DNA of 63,409 nucleotides, from contig CAYYPK010000038.1 in the NCBI GenBank assembly GCA_964473525.1, forward strand, positions 1 through 63,409. Reading direction: 5' to 3'. This DNA comes from GCA-2687025 sp964473525 (lineage in GTDB: Bacteria > Poribacteria > WGA-4E > GCA-2687025). This document shows, piece after piece, positions 51,802 through 61,286 of this stretch. A model generated the notes under the pieces. It saw nothing but the letters and a program-made list of their open reading frames with translations. It made no database searches and had not been told where the DNA came from. Positions within the stretch are counted from its first letter, which is position 1. Every line of letters starts with the position of its first letter. The position numbers and the translations under genes are program-made.

Positions 51802-54800
51802 CTACAGGTGGGTCGCCGCGAACGCTGCGCTGGTGGCCAGGCTGATGCTCAGCAAGAGGAGGCTACTCCTTCCGAGCCAACGGCCCCGGCGCTTAGGGGG
51901 CTCGGCCTCCTCCGCCGCAGCGGCTTCGCGAGCGGCCTTGGCCTCCTCCGCCAGCTCTTGCAACGCGGCGTTTTCTTGTTGGCTGGCCTCCAGCCTGTCC
52001 GTCAGGCTGCTGACTTCCGTCTGCATCCGCTCTACCCGCGCATCGGCCTTGGACCGCGCTTGAGTGGCGGCTTCGCGTTCCTCTTCGGCCATGGCGAGCA
52101 GGGCGTCAAGGTCGGCGGCCCGTTCGGCGGAGCCTGCTAGATCGGCGTGTTCGGCCCGTAGGCGCTCCGCCTCGAATTCGAGCGCGCGAGACCGCTTCTC
52201 GGCGTCCTCGCGGAGCGCGGACGCCTGAGCGAGCGCCTCCTCCGCCTTCCGTCGCGCCGCGCGTTCCTCGAGCATCTTCCGCGCCTCGTCGTCCGTCCGC
52301 GCAGCGCGTTCGCGCAGTTTCTCCGCCTCCGCCTCGAGCGTCGCTACGCGGAGCGCGTGTTCGTCGCGCTCCGAGATCGCCTCATCTCGCATCGTGCGAA
52401 TCGTGCCGAGCTCCGCCATCAGGTCCGTGTGCGCCGTAGACACCTTGGCGAGCTCGGTCTCGATGTCAGAGACCAGGCTGCGCTCGTTCGCCTTGTCGGT
52501 GAGCGCGGTCTCCAGCGTGGCCTCGGAGTCCGCGTACCACTCCTCCACCTCGCGGCTGTGGTCCTGCTCTCGGCTGAGGGCGTCGCGCGTGGCGTCCATG
52601 TCGGCCCGTGCGGTCGCCAGTTGATCCTCCGCGCGTTGACGCGCGTTGGCTTCCTCGCTCAGCAGGTTCTCCACGTCTCTATGCGCCGCGCGCGCCGAGA
52701 GGATCTCCGCCAGCACGTCAGCGCCGAACGCCGGTCGTAGCGCGTCGACGACACGATCGTCGTCGGCGTAGATATCGCCCGACGGCCCCGTCGCGAGCGT
52801 GTACAGCGCGGCGACAAGCTCCATCCGCGTGGCGCGGGGCACGGCCTCGTCCAGCGGAGGGACGTCACCGAGCCACTGAGAAATCGCCGCCTCGACGATG
52901 GGGCGTAGTCCTGGCACGGTCTCGGGCCGCAACACCGCGAGACGCGCCATCGCGTCGGGAGGGGGCTCGTCCGCATCGGCGCTGACACGCGCGGCGAAGA
53001 GCCGAACGACCTCACCGGACGCGTCGTCACCCGCGTCGTCGAACGCGCCGCCCGCCTCCTCTAGTAGAGGGGTGTCGTCCGATCGCAGTCCCAGCGCGCA
53101 TGCCCATCTGAACGCCGTCTCGCCCACGACGGCGTACGCTTCACGCCTTAGCGAGGCGTCCGTCACCGAGCCTGGATCCTCCGCGTCGCCGAGTAGATCC
53201 ACCGCTCGCCGCGCCGTGCGAGCCGCCGCTGACCACTGGTCCTGTTGGATCAGCGAGTGCGCGTCGGAGATGTACCGCTGTACGAGCTCCTCGGCGTCGT
53301 ACCGGTGGTGTGTTACGAACGCTTCCATCTCGGCGGCCGTCGCCTCGTGGAACCCCTCCACGCCGTCACACAGCTTGCGCACGCTCTCTGCCGCTTCATC
53401 GCCCGCCTGGAGGTCGATGAGCAGAAGATCCTCCGTCGCCCGGCTGAGACAGACTCGCAGGCGATCGACGAGCAGCTTGCTCCACAGCTCTTCTGGCCCG
53501 TCGCCGCGGACGCCCTCGTCGCCGTCGCCAGCCACGGTCAGAATGTGCTCGCCAGGAGCGAGGACGGCTACCGTCTGTCGTTCCAGCCCCTTGATGTCCT
53601 CGGGCAGCATTACCACCTCGCGGAACGCGGCGTATTCACGTGGTACCTCGTAGCCAGCGTACACAGCGGCGGAGCCAGGGAGGTCGGTGATGTGGGACAC
53701 CAGGCGCGCGAATTCCTCGCGTGTCTCGCAGTTCGCGTACATAACGTGCGCGACCGTGTGGTACTCGTGCCGCGCCCGGGCATACCCGGTCGGACGAACG
53801 CTCTTGGATACCGACCGATACAGATCCCACGTGTTGTTCACGACCTGAGCGATGGCGTACGGGCTGCGGACGTTCTGAGGCAGGACGTGGTCCTGAGGCC
53901 CGCTCAGCTCGCGGTCGGCGAGTTCGCCGAATTCGCCCCAGTCGAAGGCCGAAGGCGTCACAACTTGCGCCTCGTCGCCCGCGACGCCGACCGCGGGCCG
54001 CGTGCCGGTCTCCTCGCCGATAAGCGCCGCCACGCGCATAATGAGCGCGTACTCCACCGGCGTCAGGTCTTGCACCTCGTCGACGAAGATGCCACCTGCG
54101 TTGGCGACCGACGGAGGCAGGCCGGTTGCGTTCAGCACGTCGAGCGCGCGACGCGCCGCGACGGGCTGGGGGAACAACTCGGACCAGTCCGCGTCCCGGT
54201 TGCCGAGAGTGCGTATCACCATCGCGGCGCGCGCGGCGGCGTCCTCGCCCAGCGCCGGAGCGCGCGCGGCGGCGTACGTGTCGGGATCGACGACGACATC
54301 CTCTGACCGAAGACCACGGAAGTCGAACGGCAGCGCCCGCCCGAACGCGTACGCGTACAGCTCGTCGTACAGCAGCCCCGGCTTGCCGCGCCAGATGCCC
54401 GTGTCCTCATACACCGGCTCTCGTCGGAAGCGCTCGCGGTGATGGTTCAGGCCCTGCGGGGCGTGCGCACGCCCCAGAATCTCGGCTAGCAGGCTGTCTA
54501 GCGTCTCAACGCGAACCGTGGAGCCACGGGGCGCGAACGTCGCGAGATACTCACGCGCCGAGTCCGCCAGACCCCGGTGGCGCGTCAGATAGAGCACCTC
54601 GGTCGCTTCCAGCCACAAAGCGGACAGCCACAGTGTCGTCGTTTTGCCCGAGCCGGGGTGTCCTCGGAACTGTCGCATTGGATGTGACAGGCGGGCGTAT
54701 TCCGTCTGGTCGGCCGTGTACGCGGCGCCCATCGTGTCGTCGAATACGAGACGTAGAGGCTCCACCGGGTGATAGTCGCGGCCGATGTCTCCCGCTGGCA

Positions 54801-55215
54801 ACGCCTCGTTGGTCGCGTCGTGATGCCGCGCCGCGCGCACCAGAATGGAGCCTTTGGGAGCGTTCATGCCGCGAACTGGCGGCGCGTCATTCGGCGCCCA
54901 CCACAGATAGAAGTGGTACCCGCCCTGCCCACCGAGAGGCGCGCGTCGCCACCCCCTGTTCGGCCCGCGGACGGTCTTCACGATGTTCGTGCGGCCGAAA
55001 GCCGCGAGATGCTGGATGGCCAGATTTGCGCGCCGGCGGTACGGGTCGCTCGGCGCGGCGTCGAACCACTCTCGGACGGCATCGTGCACGAATACCTGAC
55101 GCGACGGCCCAGAGGCCGCCACAACGGGCGCGACATCGCGTGCGGGAGTCGTGCGCATAGCCGAAGCCAATGGAGGTAATGAGATAGCAACATGATGCCG
55201 CAAATGGCGGGCCAT
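51802..55215 (-). CDS. UvrD-like SF1 helicase with coiled coil and C-terminal TM (1137 aa)
   Basis: N-terminal 150 residues have RelE-like features (YHFYLWWAPND, ILVRAARHHDATNEAL). Then the SF1 core: Walker A GHPGSGKTTTLW (185-196), motif II IFVDEVQDLTPVEY, motif III VGVAGDEAQVV, motif IV-like VLPQNVRSPYAIAQVVNN, motif V LPEDIKGLERQTVAVLAPG and motif VI LRVCLSRATEDLLLID. After a helical region, about 870-1110 is a long coiled coil (TATRDALSREQDHSREVEEW pattern, many E/A/R heptads). The last residues LLLLSISLATSAAFAA form a C-terminal membrane anchor. The start is the first ATG and lacks a strong ribosome site. Confidence 0.85.
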   Translation of the reverse strand: MARHLRHHVAISLPPLASAMRTTPARDVAPVVAASGPSRQVFVHDAVREWFDAAPSDPYRRRANLAIQHLAAFGRTNIVKTVRGPNRGWRRAPLGGQGGYHFYLWWAPNDAPPVRGMNAPKGSILVRAARHHDATNEALPAGDIGRDYHPVEPLRLVFDDTMGAAYTADQTEYARLSHPMRQFRGHPGSGKTTTLWLSALWLEATEVLYLTRHRGLADSAREYLATFAPRGSTVRVETLDSLLAEILGRAHAPQGLNHHRERFRREPVYEDTGIWRGKPGLLYDELYAYAFGRALPFDFRGLRSEDVVVDPDTYAAARAPALGEDAAARAAMVIRTLGNRDADWSELFPQPVAARRALDVLNATGLPPSVANAGGIFVDEVQDLTPVEYALIMRVAALIGEETGTRPAVGVAGDEAQVVTPSAFDWGEFGELADRELSGPQDHVLPQNVRSPYAIAQVVNNTWDLYRSVSKSVRPTGYARARHEYHTVAHVMYANCETREEFARLVSHITDLPGSAAVYAGYEVPREYAAFREVVMLPEDIKGLERQTVAVLAPGEHILTVAGDGDEGVRGDGPEELWSKLLVDRLRVCLSRATEDLLLIDLQAGDEAAESVRKLCDGVEGFHEATAAEMEAFVTHHRYDAEELVQRYISDAHSLIQQDQWSAAARTARRAVDLLGDAEDPGSVTDASLRREAYAVVGETAFRWACALGLRSDDTPLLEEAGGAFDDAGDDASGEVVRLFAARVSADADEPPPDAMARLAVLRPETVPGLRPIVEAAISQWLGDVPPLDEAVPRATRMELVAALYTLATGPSGDIYADDDRVVDALRPAFGADVLAEILSARAAHRDVENLLSEEANARQRAEDQLATARADMDATRDALSREQDHSREVEEWYADSEATLETALTDKANERSLVSDIETELAKVSTAHTDLMAELGTIRTMRDEAISERDEHALRVATLEAEAEKLRERAARTDDEARKMLEERAARRKAEEALAQASALREDAEKRSRALEFEAERLRAEHADLAGSAERAADLDALLAMAEEEREAATQARSKADARVERMQTEVSSLTDRLEASQQENAALQELAEEAKAAREAAAAEEAEPPKRRGRWLGRSSLLLLSISLATSAAFAATHL

Positions 55216-55602
55216 GGCGACCGGGCCGCCACCCAGATCCTCCTCCGCCCGCTCGCCCCGTCGATGCGCAACTACCCCGCCACGACGGGTCCCCGGCCGC
55301 CCCCAGGTATGAAGCGAACGCTTACCAGAGGCCGGCGCGCGCGCCGCAAATAGGGAAAAGACCTACAGCCCTAGGGGAAAGGCGGACACGCCTGCCCGAA
55401 CGCCTACGTACCGAGCGTGAATTCGAGTGATTCGTCTGACAGACCGCCGACGGCGGGTACCGCACAATGTAGTAGCTCAGCGCACCGACCGCTGATCCAG
55501 CCGGATCAAGGGTCTGAACGGTTGCATGTCGGCGCGCTGATCTGATGGGACAACCGACGCCGCGACCGATGAACGGCGTCTTTCAGAACGGGAGATGGCA
55601 AC
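55216..55602. other. Intergenic region upstream of chemosensory operon
   Basis: About 390 bp with no supported gene. It holds a candidate inverted copy of the 37-kb repeat at 55351-55368 (TAGGGAAAAGACCTACAG) and a GC-rich hairpin GACCGCCGACGGCGGGTACC near 55441. Probably carries the promoter of the chemosensory operon; no clear -35/-10 pair or riboswitch could be recognised. Confidence 0.5.
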
Positions 55603-57477
55603 GTGGCACGGCGAACTGTACTCATCGCGTCCGGCAGCCCTCTTTTCAGCCGCCCGCTGGTGCGCGCCTTCTCGGATTCCGAGTGCGACGTTGTCCCGGC
55701 CCAGACGCCCGATGAAATCCGCAAGTGGGTCGCGGCTGGCTCCGTCCAGCTGTGCGTGATCCAGGACGAGTTGCGCGGCGCGTCCGGCCTCGACCTCGTG
55801 CAGGAACTCTCCCAGGCCCATCCGGCTGTTCCCATGGTGGTCTTCTCGCGCGACGCTACGGCAGAACCCACGGCGAAGGAACGAGGAGCCGCTGGGTTCA
55901 TCAAGGTGCCGTTGCGTGGCGCGGCCGCCATGGAGGCTGCCAAGTCCGCTCTCGCCAACGCCGCCAAGGCCTCGGAGCCTCCCGCTGCGACACCGGCGCC
56001 CGCTCCGGCGGCGCCTGTTGACGCCGCGCCCATCGCTGCCGCTCCCACGGGTCCAGACGAGCCCGCCGAGGGCTCTGGAGAACCCCACCGGATACTGCTC
56101 GTGGACGACAGCAAGGTCATCCACACGCACGTCGGTGGCCTCCTGTCCGACGCTGGATACGAGGTAATCAGCGCAATGGACGGACTCGAGGGTCTCAACG
56201 TCGTGAACGCCGAGTTGCCAGACCTGATCATCAGCGATGTCGAGATGCCGAATATGGACGGCTTCGAGATGTGCTACCAGATCAAGGAAGACCCCGAGAC
56301 CGCAGAGATTCCCCTTCTAATCCTCTCCTCCCGCGGGGGCGGCGTTGACATCGATCGCGGATTCGACGTCGGCGCCAACGACTATCTCACCAAGCCCGTC
56401 GACGAGCAGGATCTGCTGAGCAGGCTCGAACAAACCCTGGGCGTTGAGAACAAGGGCAAGCGCGAGAAGATCGTCGTCGCCGAAGACAGCCTCGTACAGC
56501 GCAACCTCATCGTGCAGGGGTTGGAGCACCAGGGATTCGACGTCCGATCCGCAAAGAACGGCGAGTTGGGGTTGGAACTCGTCCTCGAGGACGCCCCCGA
56601 CCTCATCATCACTGACAGCGACATGCCGGTCATGGACGGACGCGGCCTCACTCGCGAGGTGCGCAAGCACGAACACCTTAAGGACGTGCCCGTGGTGATG
56701 CTTACCGCCACGGACACCGTGAAAGAGCGCGCCAAGGGCAAGCACGCCGGCGTGAACGCCTACCTGGCGAAGCCGTTCGTCCCGGACAAGGTCGTCGTCA
56801 TCGCCGAGAGGATGATCGCGGCCTACCGTCTGAGACGCGAGGCTGCTGCGATGCAGCGGTACATGTCCGACTCCGCGATTCAGGCGGCCGCGAATGCCGC
56901 CCACAGCGAGGGCGACGATATGCACGCGGAGCGTCGCTTCGTTACGACGTTCTTCACCGACATCGTCGGCTTTACCCCGATGACCGAGAGCATGGAAGCC
57001 GAGACGTTAGTGACCATGCTCAACGAGTACTTCGACACCATGACGCCCTTCTTCAAGGAGAATGGCGGCATCATCGACAAATTCATTGGCGACTGCATCA
57101 TGGCCGTCTTCTACGGCGAGGACGATGCCGACAGCGCCCTTGGAGCCGTGAAGACCGGACTCCTGATGACGCAGGGCCTCCCAGCCTTCAACGAGGGCCG
57201 CGACGTGCCGATCAACATCCGGGTAGGCATCAACTCGGGCGAGGTCATCATGGGCGACATCGGCGCCGCCGCGGTTCGTCGAGACCACACCGTCATTGGC
57301 GACCATGTGAGTATCGCCGAGCGCATGGAGTCCAGCGCCGAACACGGAACCGTCTACATCAGCCAATACACCCACGACCTGATATCCGATCGCGTCGTTG
57401 CCGTCGAAGGCGAACCAGTCGCGGTAAAGGGAAAGTCAGAGCCTGTGCGCGCATATCGCGTCGACGATACGGCGTAA
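55603..57477 (+). CDS. Three-receiver response regulator with class III nucleotide cyclase (624 aa)
   Basis: Residues 1-120 are a degenerate receiver; 165-285 (ILLVDDSKVIHTHVGGLL, LPDLIISDVEMPNMDGF) and 290-410 (IVVAEDSLVQRNLIV, PDLIITDSDMPVMDGRG) are two intact receivers with phospho-acceptor Asp. A Pro/Ala linker joins the first to the second. Residues about 440-620 form the cyclase domain: FTDIVGFTPMTE and IIDKFIGDCIMAVFYG supply the two metal Asp residues and the Lys expected for ATP, and RRDHTVIGDHVSIAERME corresponds to the second catalytic segment, with Ser in place of the usual Asn. GTG start; 37 bp before cheA. Confidence 0.85.
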   Translation: MARRTVLIASGSPLFSRPLVRAFSDSECDVVPAQTPDEIRKWVAAGSVQLCVIQDELRGASGLDLVQELSQAHPAVPMVVFSRDATAEPTAKERGAAGFIKVPLRGAAAMEAAKSALANAAKASEPPAATPAPAPAAPVDAAPIAAAPTGPDEPAEGSGEPHRILLVDDSKVIHTHVGGLLSDAGYEVISAMDGLEGLNVVNAELPDLIISDVEMPNMDGFEMCYQIKEDPETAEIPLLILSSRGGGVDIDRGFDVGANDYLTKPVDEQDLLSRLEQTLGVENKGKREKIVVAEDSLVQRNLIVQGLEHQGFDVRSAKNGELGLELVLEDAPDLIITDSDMPVMDGRGLTREVRKHEHLKDVPVVMLTATDTVKERAKGKHAGVNAYLAKPFVPDKVVVIAERMIAAYRLRREAAAMQRYMSDSAIQAAANAAHSEGDDMHAERRFVTTFFTDIVGFTPMTESMEAETLVTMLNEYFDTMTPFFKENGGIIDKFIGDCIMAVFYGEDDADSALGAVKTGLLMTQGLPAFNEGRDVPINIRVGINSGEVIMGDIGAAAVRRDHTVIGDHVSIAERMESSAEHGTVYISQYTHDLISDRVVAVEGEPVAVKGKSEPVRAYRVDDTA

Positions 57478-57514
57478 GCCTGCTCTGGCGTAACCCTCAC
57501 GCTTGGGGATACCG

Positions 57515-60500
57515 ATGAATTCTGACGAAATACTTCAAGATTTTCTGGTCGAGAGTCACGAGCTCATCGACCAGGCGGACCAGGATCTAGTCGCCCTGGA
57601 AGAGTCGCCGGACGATGAAGGCATCCTCGCCAGCATCTTCCGCACGCTGCACACGATGAAGGGCAGCTGCGCCTTCCTCGGGTTCGGCAAGCTGGAAGTG
57701 CTCGCGCACAGCGGCGAGAATCTCCTCGGGCTGCTCCGCGCTGGCCAGTTGACGCTGTCCACGCCGATGACCGACGCGCTCCTGTCGGTCCTCGACAACA
57801 TGCGCACCGCCCTTGACTCGATCGAGGCCACCGGGGCCGAACCTGACAACGCATATACCGAACTCGTCGAGCGCCTTCACGCTCTACAGGATCCAAACGC
57901 CACGGTCGAAGAGGCCCCGGCGGCCGAGGAAGCGCCAGCAGCGGCGCCCGAGCCAGCGCCCGTGGCCGAGGCGGCCCCAGCGGCCGAGCCCGGACCCGCG
58001 CCCGCGGCAGCTCCGGCTCCTGAGCCAGCGCCTGCGGCCGCGGCAGCCCCGGCGCCTGAGCCAGCGCCTCCGGTAGACGCCACACCGGCCCCGGACCCGA
58101 CGCCTGCGGCCGCGGCTGACTTGAGTCCGCCACCTGAGTCTGGGCCACCCGCAGCCATTGAGCTGACCCCCGCGCCTGACCCGTCGCCGTCCGCGGCGCC
58201 GGAACTACCCGCCGCGGGCGCCGATGTCGCCACGGGCGCGCCAGCAGCGGATGCCGCGCCGCCGGCCGATGGGCCGGAGATGGACGACTTCGTCAAGGAG
58301 TTCGTTGAGCAGGCATACGCGGCGCTGGAGCAGATCGACGACGGCTTCCTCGCGGTCGAAGAGGCCGGCGGCGACCCAGCTCCACTCGGTGACGCGTTGG
58401 AGGCCGTGGGTGCGCTCCACAAGGGCTGCGCCTTCATGGGGCTAGACATCCTCGAAGGTCTGATAACGGTATGGGAGCGCACCCTCGGAGCGCTCCTGGA
58501 AGATGGCTCTAGCCTGTCCGACGGAGCCGTGGCGCTGCTAACTGACGCGGCGGCGGTTGTCGCCGAGGATGTCGCGTCCATTGAGACCACCGGGGCCGAG
58601 GGAGACCTGGATACGAGCGACATCGTCGCGAACCTCGACGCGCTCGCGGCCGACCCGTCCTCCGTCGCCGAAGTCCCGCCGGCGCCGACCGCGCCTCCGG
58701 CGCCTGCTCCCGCTCCCACTCCGGCGCCACAGCCTGCCGCCGCAGAGCCGGCGCCCGCTCCCGACCCTGTCGCGGCGCCTGCGCCCGCTCCGGCGACCGC
58801 CGCCGCGGCGCCAGCGGCAGTGCCGCCTGCTGAGACTCCGACACCGACACCCGCGCCACCGGCGCCCACGCAGGAGACGAAGGTGGAAACAACACAAGAG
58901 AAAGCGCCCGAGGCCAAGGCTGCGCCCTCGTCGGGAGGCCGCGCTGGTAGTTCGTCTCGACCCGCCCCAACCGCCGACAAGATCCGCGTTGGCGTGGAGC
59001 TGCTCGACACGCTCATGAACGAGGTCGGCGAGTTGGTTCTGATCCGCAACCAACTGCTCCAATACGCCGCCGACCTGAACGACGGCGGGTTGGCGACCAT
59101 CGCCCAGCGGTTCAATCAGATCACGTCCGAGCTCCAGTACAGCGTCATGGCGACGCGGCTACAGCCCATCGGCACCATCTGGAGCCGCTACCCACGCGTC
59201 GTGCGAGACGTGACGCAAGAACTCAGCAAGAAGATCCGGCTGGACATGGAAGGCGCCGAGACCGAGGTCGACAAGAACCTCATCGAGGCGATCACCGACC
59301 CCCTGTCTCACCTGTTGCGGAACTCCCTTGACCACGGCATCGAGCAGCCCGAGGTGCGCGAAGCCGCTGGCAAGCCAGCCGAAGGCGTGGTGAGGTTGCA
59401 CGCGTTCCACGAAGGTGGACAGGTCAACATCGAGATATCCGACGACGGCGGCGGCATCGACCCCGCGCGCGTCCTCGAGAAGGGCGTGACGAACGGCATC
59501 ATCACCCAGGACCAGGCGGACAACATGGGCGAGCGCGAAGCGTTCGACCTCATCTTCCGCCCAGGCTTCTCCCTCGCGAAACAGGTCACGAACCTGTCCG
59601 GGCGTGGCGTCGGCATGGACGTCGTCAAGAGCAACATCGACAAGATCAATGGCGTCATCGAGATCGACAGCACCCTTGGCAAGGGGACGACGATCACGAT
59701 CAAGATCCCCCTCACGCTCGCGATCGTTCCTGCGCTTACGATCACCTGCGCGGGAGACCGCTACGCGGTGCCTCAGTCCAGCCTCGTGGCGGTCGTCCAT
59801 CTCGGCGACGGCGAGGTCGGGTCCGGCGAGGAGCACGCCCAGGGCGTCGAGGTGTTGCACGACGCTCCGGTCTATCGCTGGCGCGGCATGCTCCTGCCCC
59901 TGATTTACCTGCACGAGGAGCTGGAAGTGGACGCCGCCGAAGACGATCCAGACGGCGACCACGCGTCGACCATCCTGGTTCTGCAAGCGGAGGGACGGCT
60001 GTTCGGCCTGGTCGTCGATCAGGTCATGGATAGCGGCGAGATCGTCGTTAAGCCGCTCGGAGAGGCCCTCGCGGGTATCTCCGTCTACGCTGGCGCGACG
60101 ATCATGGGCGACGGCACGGCCGCGCTCATCATCGACATCCTCGGTCTTCTACAGAACGTCGACATGGCGGCGCGCGACGGTGGCCGCGGACCCGTTACCA
60201 CCTCGGAGGAGGAACTTGGCATCGAGACCGATCCCGACCTGGTGCTGATGGTGCGACACCGAGGCGAGCGTCTCGCGATGCCGCTCACGGACGCGCCACG
60301 GCTCGAGAAGATTCCGCGGTCGTCGCTAGAGCGCAGCGGCAGCCGTCCGGTGGTCCAATACCGTGGCAGCGTCCTGCCGCTGAGGGACATCCTCGACCCC
60401 GAGCGCGTGGATCCAACGTGGTTTGGCGACCCCGCCCAGATACTCGATACCCACGCCGCTGGCGCCGGCGCCGGCAACGGCGCCGGAGCGGACGACGGCA

Positions 60501-60739
60501 ACGGCGAAGTGGCTATGCAGGAGACCCTCCGCGCCAACGGTGACGAGGTGCTGAACGTCATCGTCTACGCCGAGCGAGACCGTCCCATCGGGCTGGTCGT
60601 CGACGAAGTCGAGGATGTCGTCGAACACCTCATCGACCTGCCGAGCGAGGGCGAGGCAAGAGGTGGCTTGCTAGGTACCACCGTCGTGCAAGGGCAGGTA
60701 GCCGCCGTGTTGGATGTGAACACCGTAACGCGACTGTAA
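57515..60739 (+). CDS. cheA: Chemosensory kinase CheA with two Hpt domains (1074 aa)
   Basis: Hpt1 at residues 1-105 with FRTLHTMKGSCAFLGF (His46) and a second Hpt-like domain at about 260-385 with LHKGCAFMGLDILEGL (His302). Two long Pro/Ala/Glu linkers (about 120-255 and 390-480) separate them. The dimerisation domain begins near 487 (TADKIRVGVELLDTLMNEVG), followed by HATPase_c (SLDHGIE at about 605, SDDGGGID at 640, GRGVGMDVVKS at 695), a CheW-like domain from about 730 and a second one from about 905. No receiver domain. Start at MNSDEILQD has GGGGA upstream. Autokinase that phosphorylates a receiver, likely that of the upstream gene. Confidence 0.9.
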   Translation: MNSDEILQDFLVESHELIDQADQDLVALEESPDDEGILASIFRTLHTMKGSCAFLGFGKLEVLAHSGENLLGLLRAGQLTLSTPMTDALLSVLDNMRTALDSIEATGAEPDNAYTELVERLHALQDPNATVEEAPAAEEAPAAAPEPAPVAEAAPAAEPGPAPAAAPAPEPAPAAAAAPAPEPAPPVDATPAPDPTPAAAADLSPPPESGPPAAIELTPAPDPSPSAAPELPAAGADVATGAPAADAAPPADGPEMDDFVKEFVEQAYAALEQIDDGFLAVEEAGGDPAPLGDALEAVGALHKGCAFMGLDILEGLITVWERTLGALLEDGSSLSDGAVALLTDAAAVVAEDVASIETTGAEGDLDTSDIVANLDALAADPSSVAEVPPAPTAPPAPAPAPTPAPQPAAAEPAPAPDPVAAPAPAPATAAAAPAAVPPAETPTPTPAPPAPTQETKVETTQEKAPEAKAAPSSGGRAGSSSRPAPTADKIRVGVELLDTLMNEVGELVLIRNQLLQYAADLNDGGLATIAQRFNQITSELQYSVMATRLQPIGTIWSRYPRVVRDVTQELSKKIRLDMEGAETEVDKNLIEAITDPLSHLLRNSLDHGIEQPEVREAAGKPAEGVVRLHAFHEGGQVNIEISDDGGGIDPARVLEKGVTNGIITQDQADNMGEREAFDLIFRPGFSLAKQVTNLSGRGVGMDVVKSNIDKINGVIEIDSTLGKGTTITIKIPLTLAIVPALTITCAGDRYAVPQSSLVAVVHLGDGEVGSGEEHAQGVEVLHDAPVYRWRGMLLPLIYLHEELEVDAAEDDPDGDHASTILVLQAEGRLFGLVVDQVMDSGEIVVKPLGEALAGISVYAGATIMGDGTAALIIDILGLLQNVDMAARDGGRGPVTTSEEELGIETDPDLVLMVRHRGERLAMPLTDAPRLEKIPRSSLERSGSRPVVQYRGSVLPLRDILDPERVDPTWFGDPAQILDTHAAGAGAGNGAGADDGNGEVAMQETLRANGDEVLNVIVYAERDRPIGLVVDEVEDVVEHLIDLPSEGEARGGLLGTTVVQGQVAAVLDVNTVTRL

Positions 60740-60760
60740 CGGACGGATTGGGGGTAACCC

Positions 60761-61207
60761 GTGAACGACGAACGACAGCAATACTGCACATTCACCCTCG
60801 GCGACCACTGGTTCGGCATAGACGCCCGGGCGGTACAGGAGGTGCTGATGGATCAAGTGATGACCCGTGTCCCCCTGGCTCCGGCAGTGGTGCCAGGTGT
60901 GCTGAACCTACGCGGCGACATCGTGACGACAATAGACCTGCGAGGGCGCCTAGATGTAGAGCCGCGCGCCGAGGACGCGCGGCCAACACACGTCGTGGTC
61001 TCCATTGAGGAAGAACCCGTCAGCTTCCTGGTCGACGAAGTCGGAGAGGTAATCGAGGCGCGGCCGGACAACTTCGAGCCGCCGCCCGACACCCTCCAAG
61101 GCGTCGCCCGCGACATTATCAAGGGCACGCAGAAGCTGGAGTCGAGCCTACTGCTCATCCTGGACATCGAACGCGCCGCGGCCATCGTACAGCAACCGGT
61201 GGAATAG
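60761..61207 (+). CDS. cheW: CheW adaptor (148 aa)
   Basis: Single CheW domain with YCTFTLGDHWFGIDARAVQE at the start, VLNLRGDIVTTIDLRGRL in the middle and FLVDEVGEVIEARPDN towards the end, the standard order. It links chemoreceptors to CheA. GTG start, 21 bp after cheA and 79 bp before the receptor, so the four genes form an operon. Confidence 0.9.
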   Translation: MNDERQQYCTFTLGDHWFGIDARAVQEVLMDQVMTRVPLAPAVVPGVLNLRGDIVTTIDLRGRLDVEPRAEDARPTHVVVSIEEEPVSFLVDEVGEVIEARPDNFEPPPDTLQGVARDIIKGTQKLESSLLLILDIERAAAIVQQPVE

Positions 61208-61286
61208 GACGGCGAAGCAAAGATCCGCCCGTGTGCAAGATCGGAAGTCAGCGCGCACGGGCGCCAACAGAAACGCGAGAGGGACA

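Noticed and set aside
55216..55602. Cyclic-dinucleotide riboswitch upstream of the chemosensory operon
   Set aside because: Some GGAAAGGCGGACACGCC text looked suggestive, but the conserved core of known c-di-GMP classes could not be aligned.
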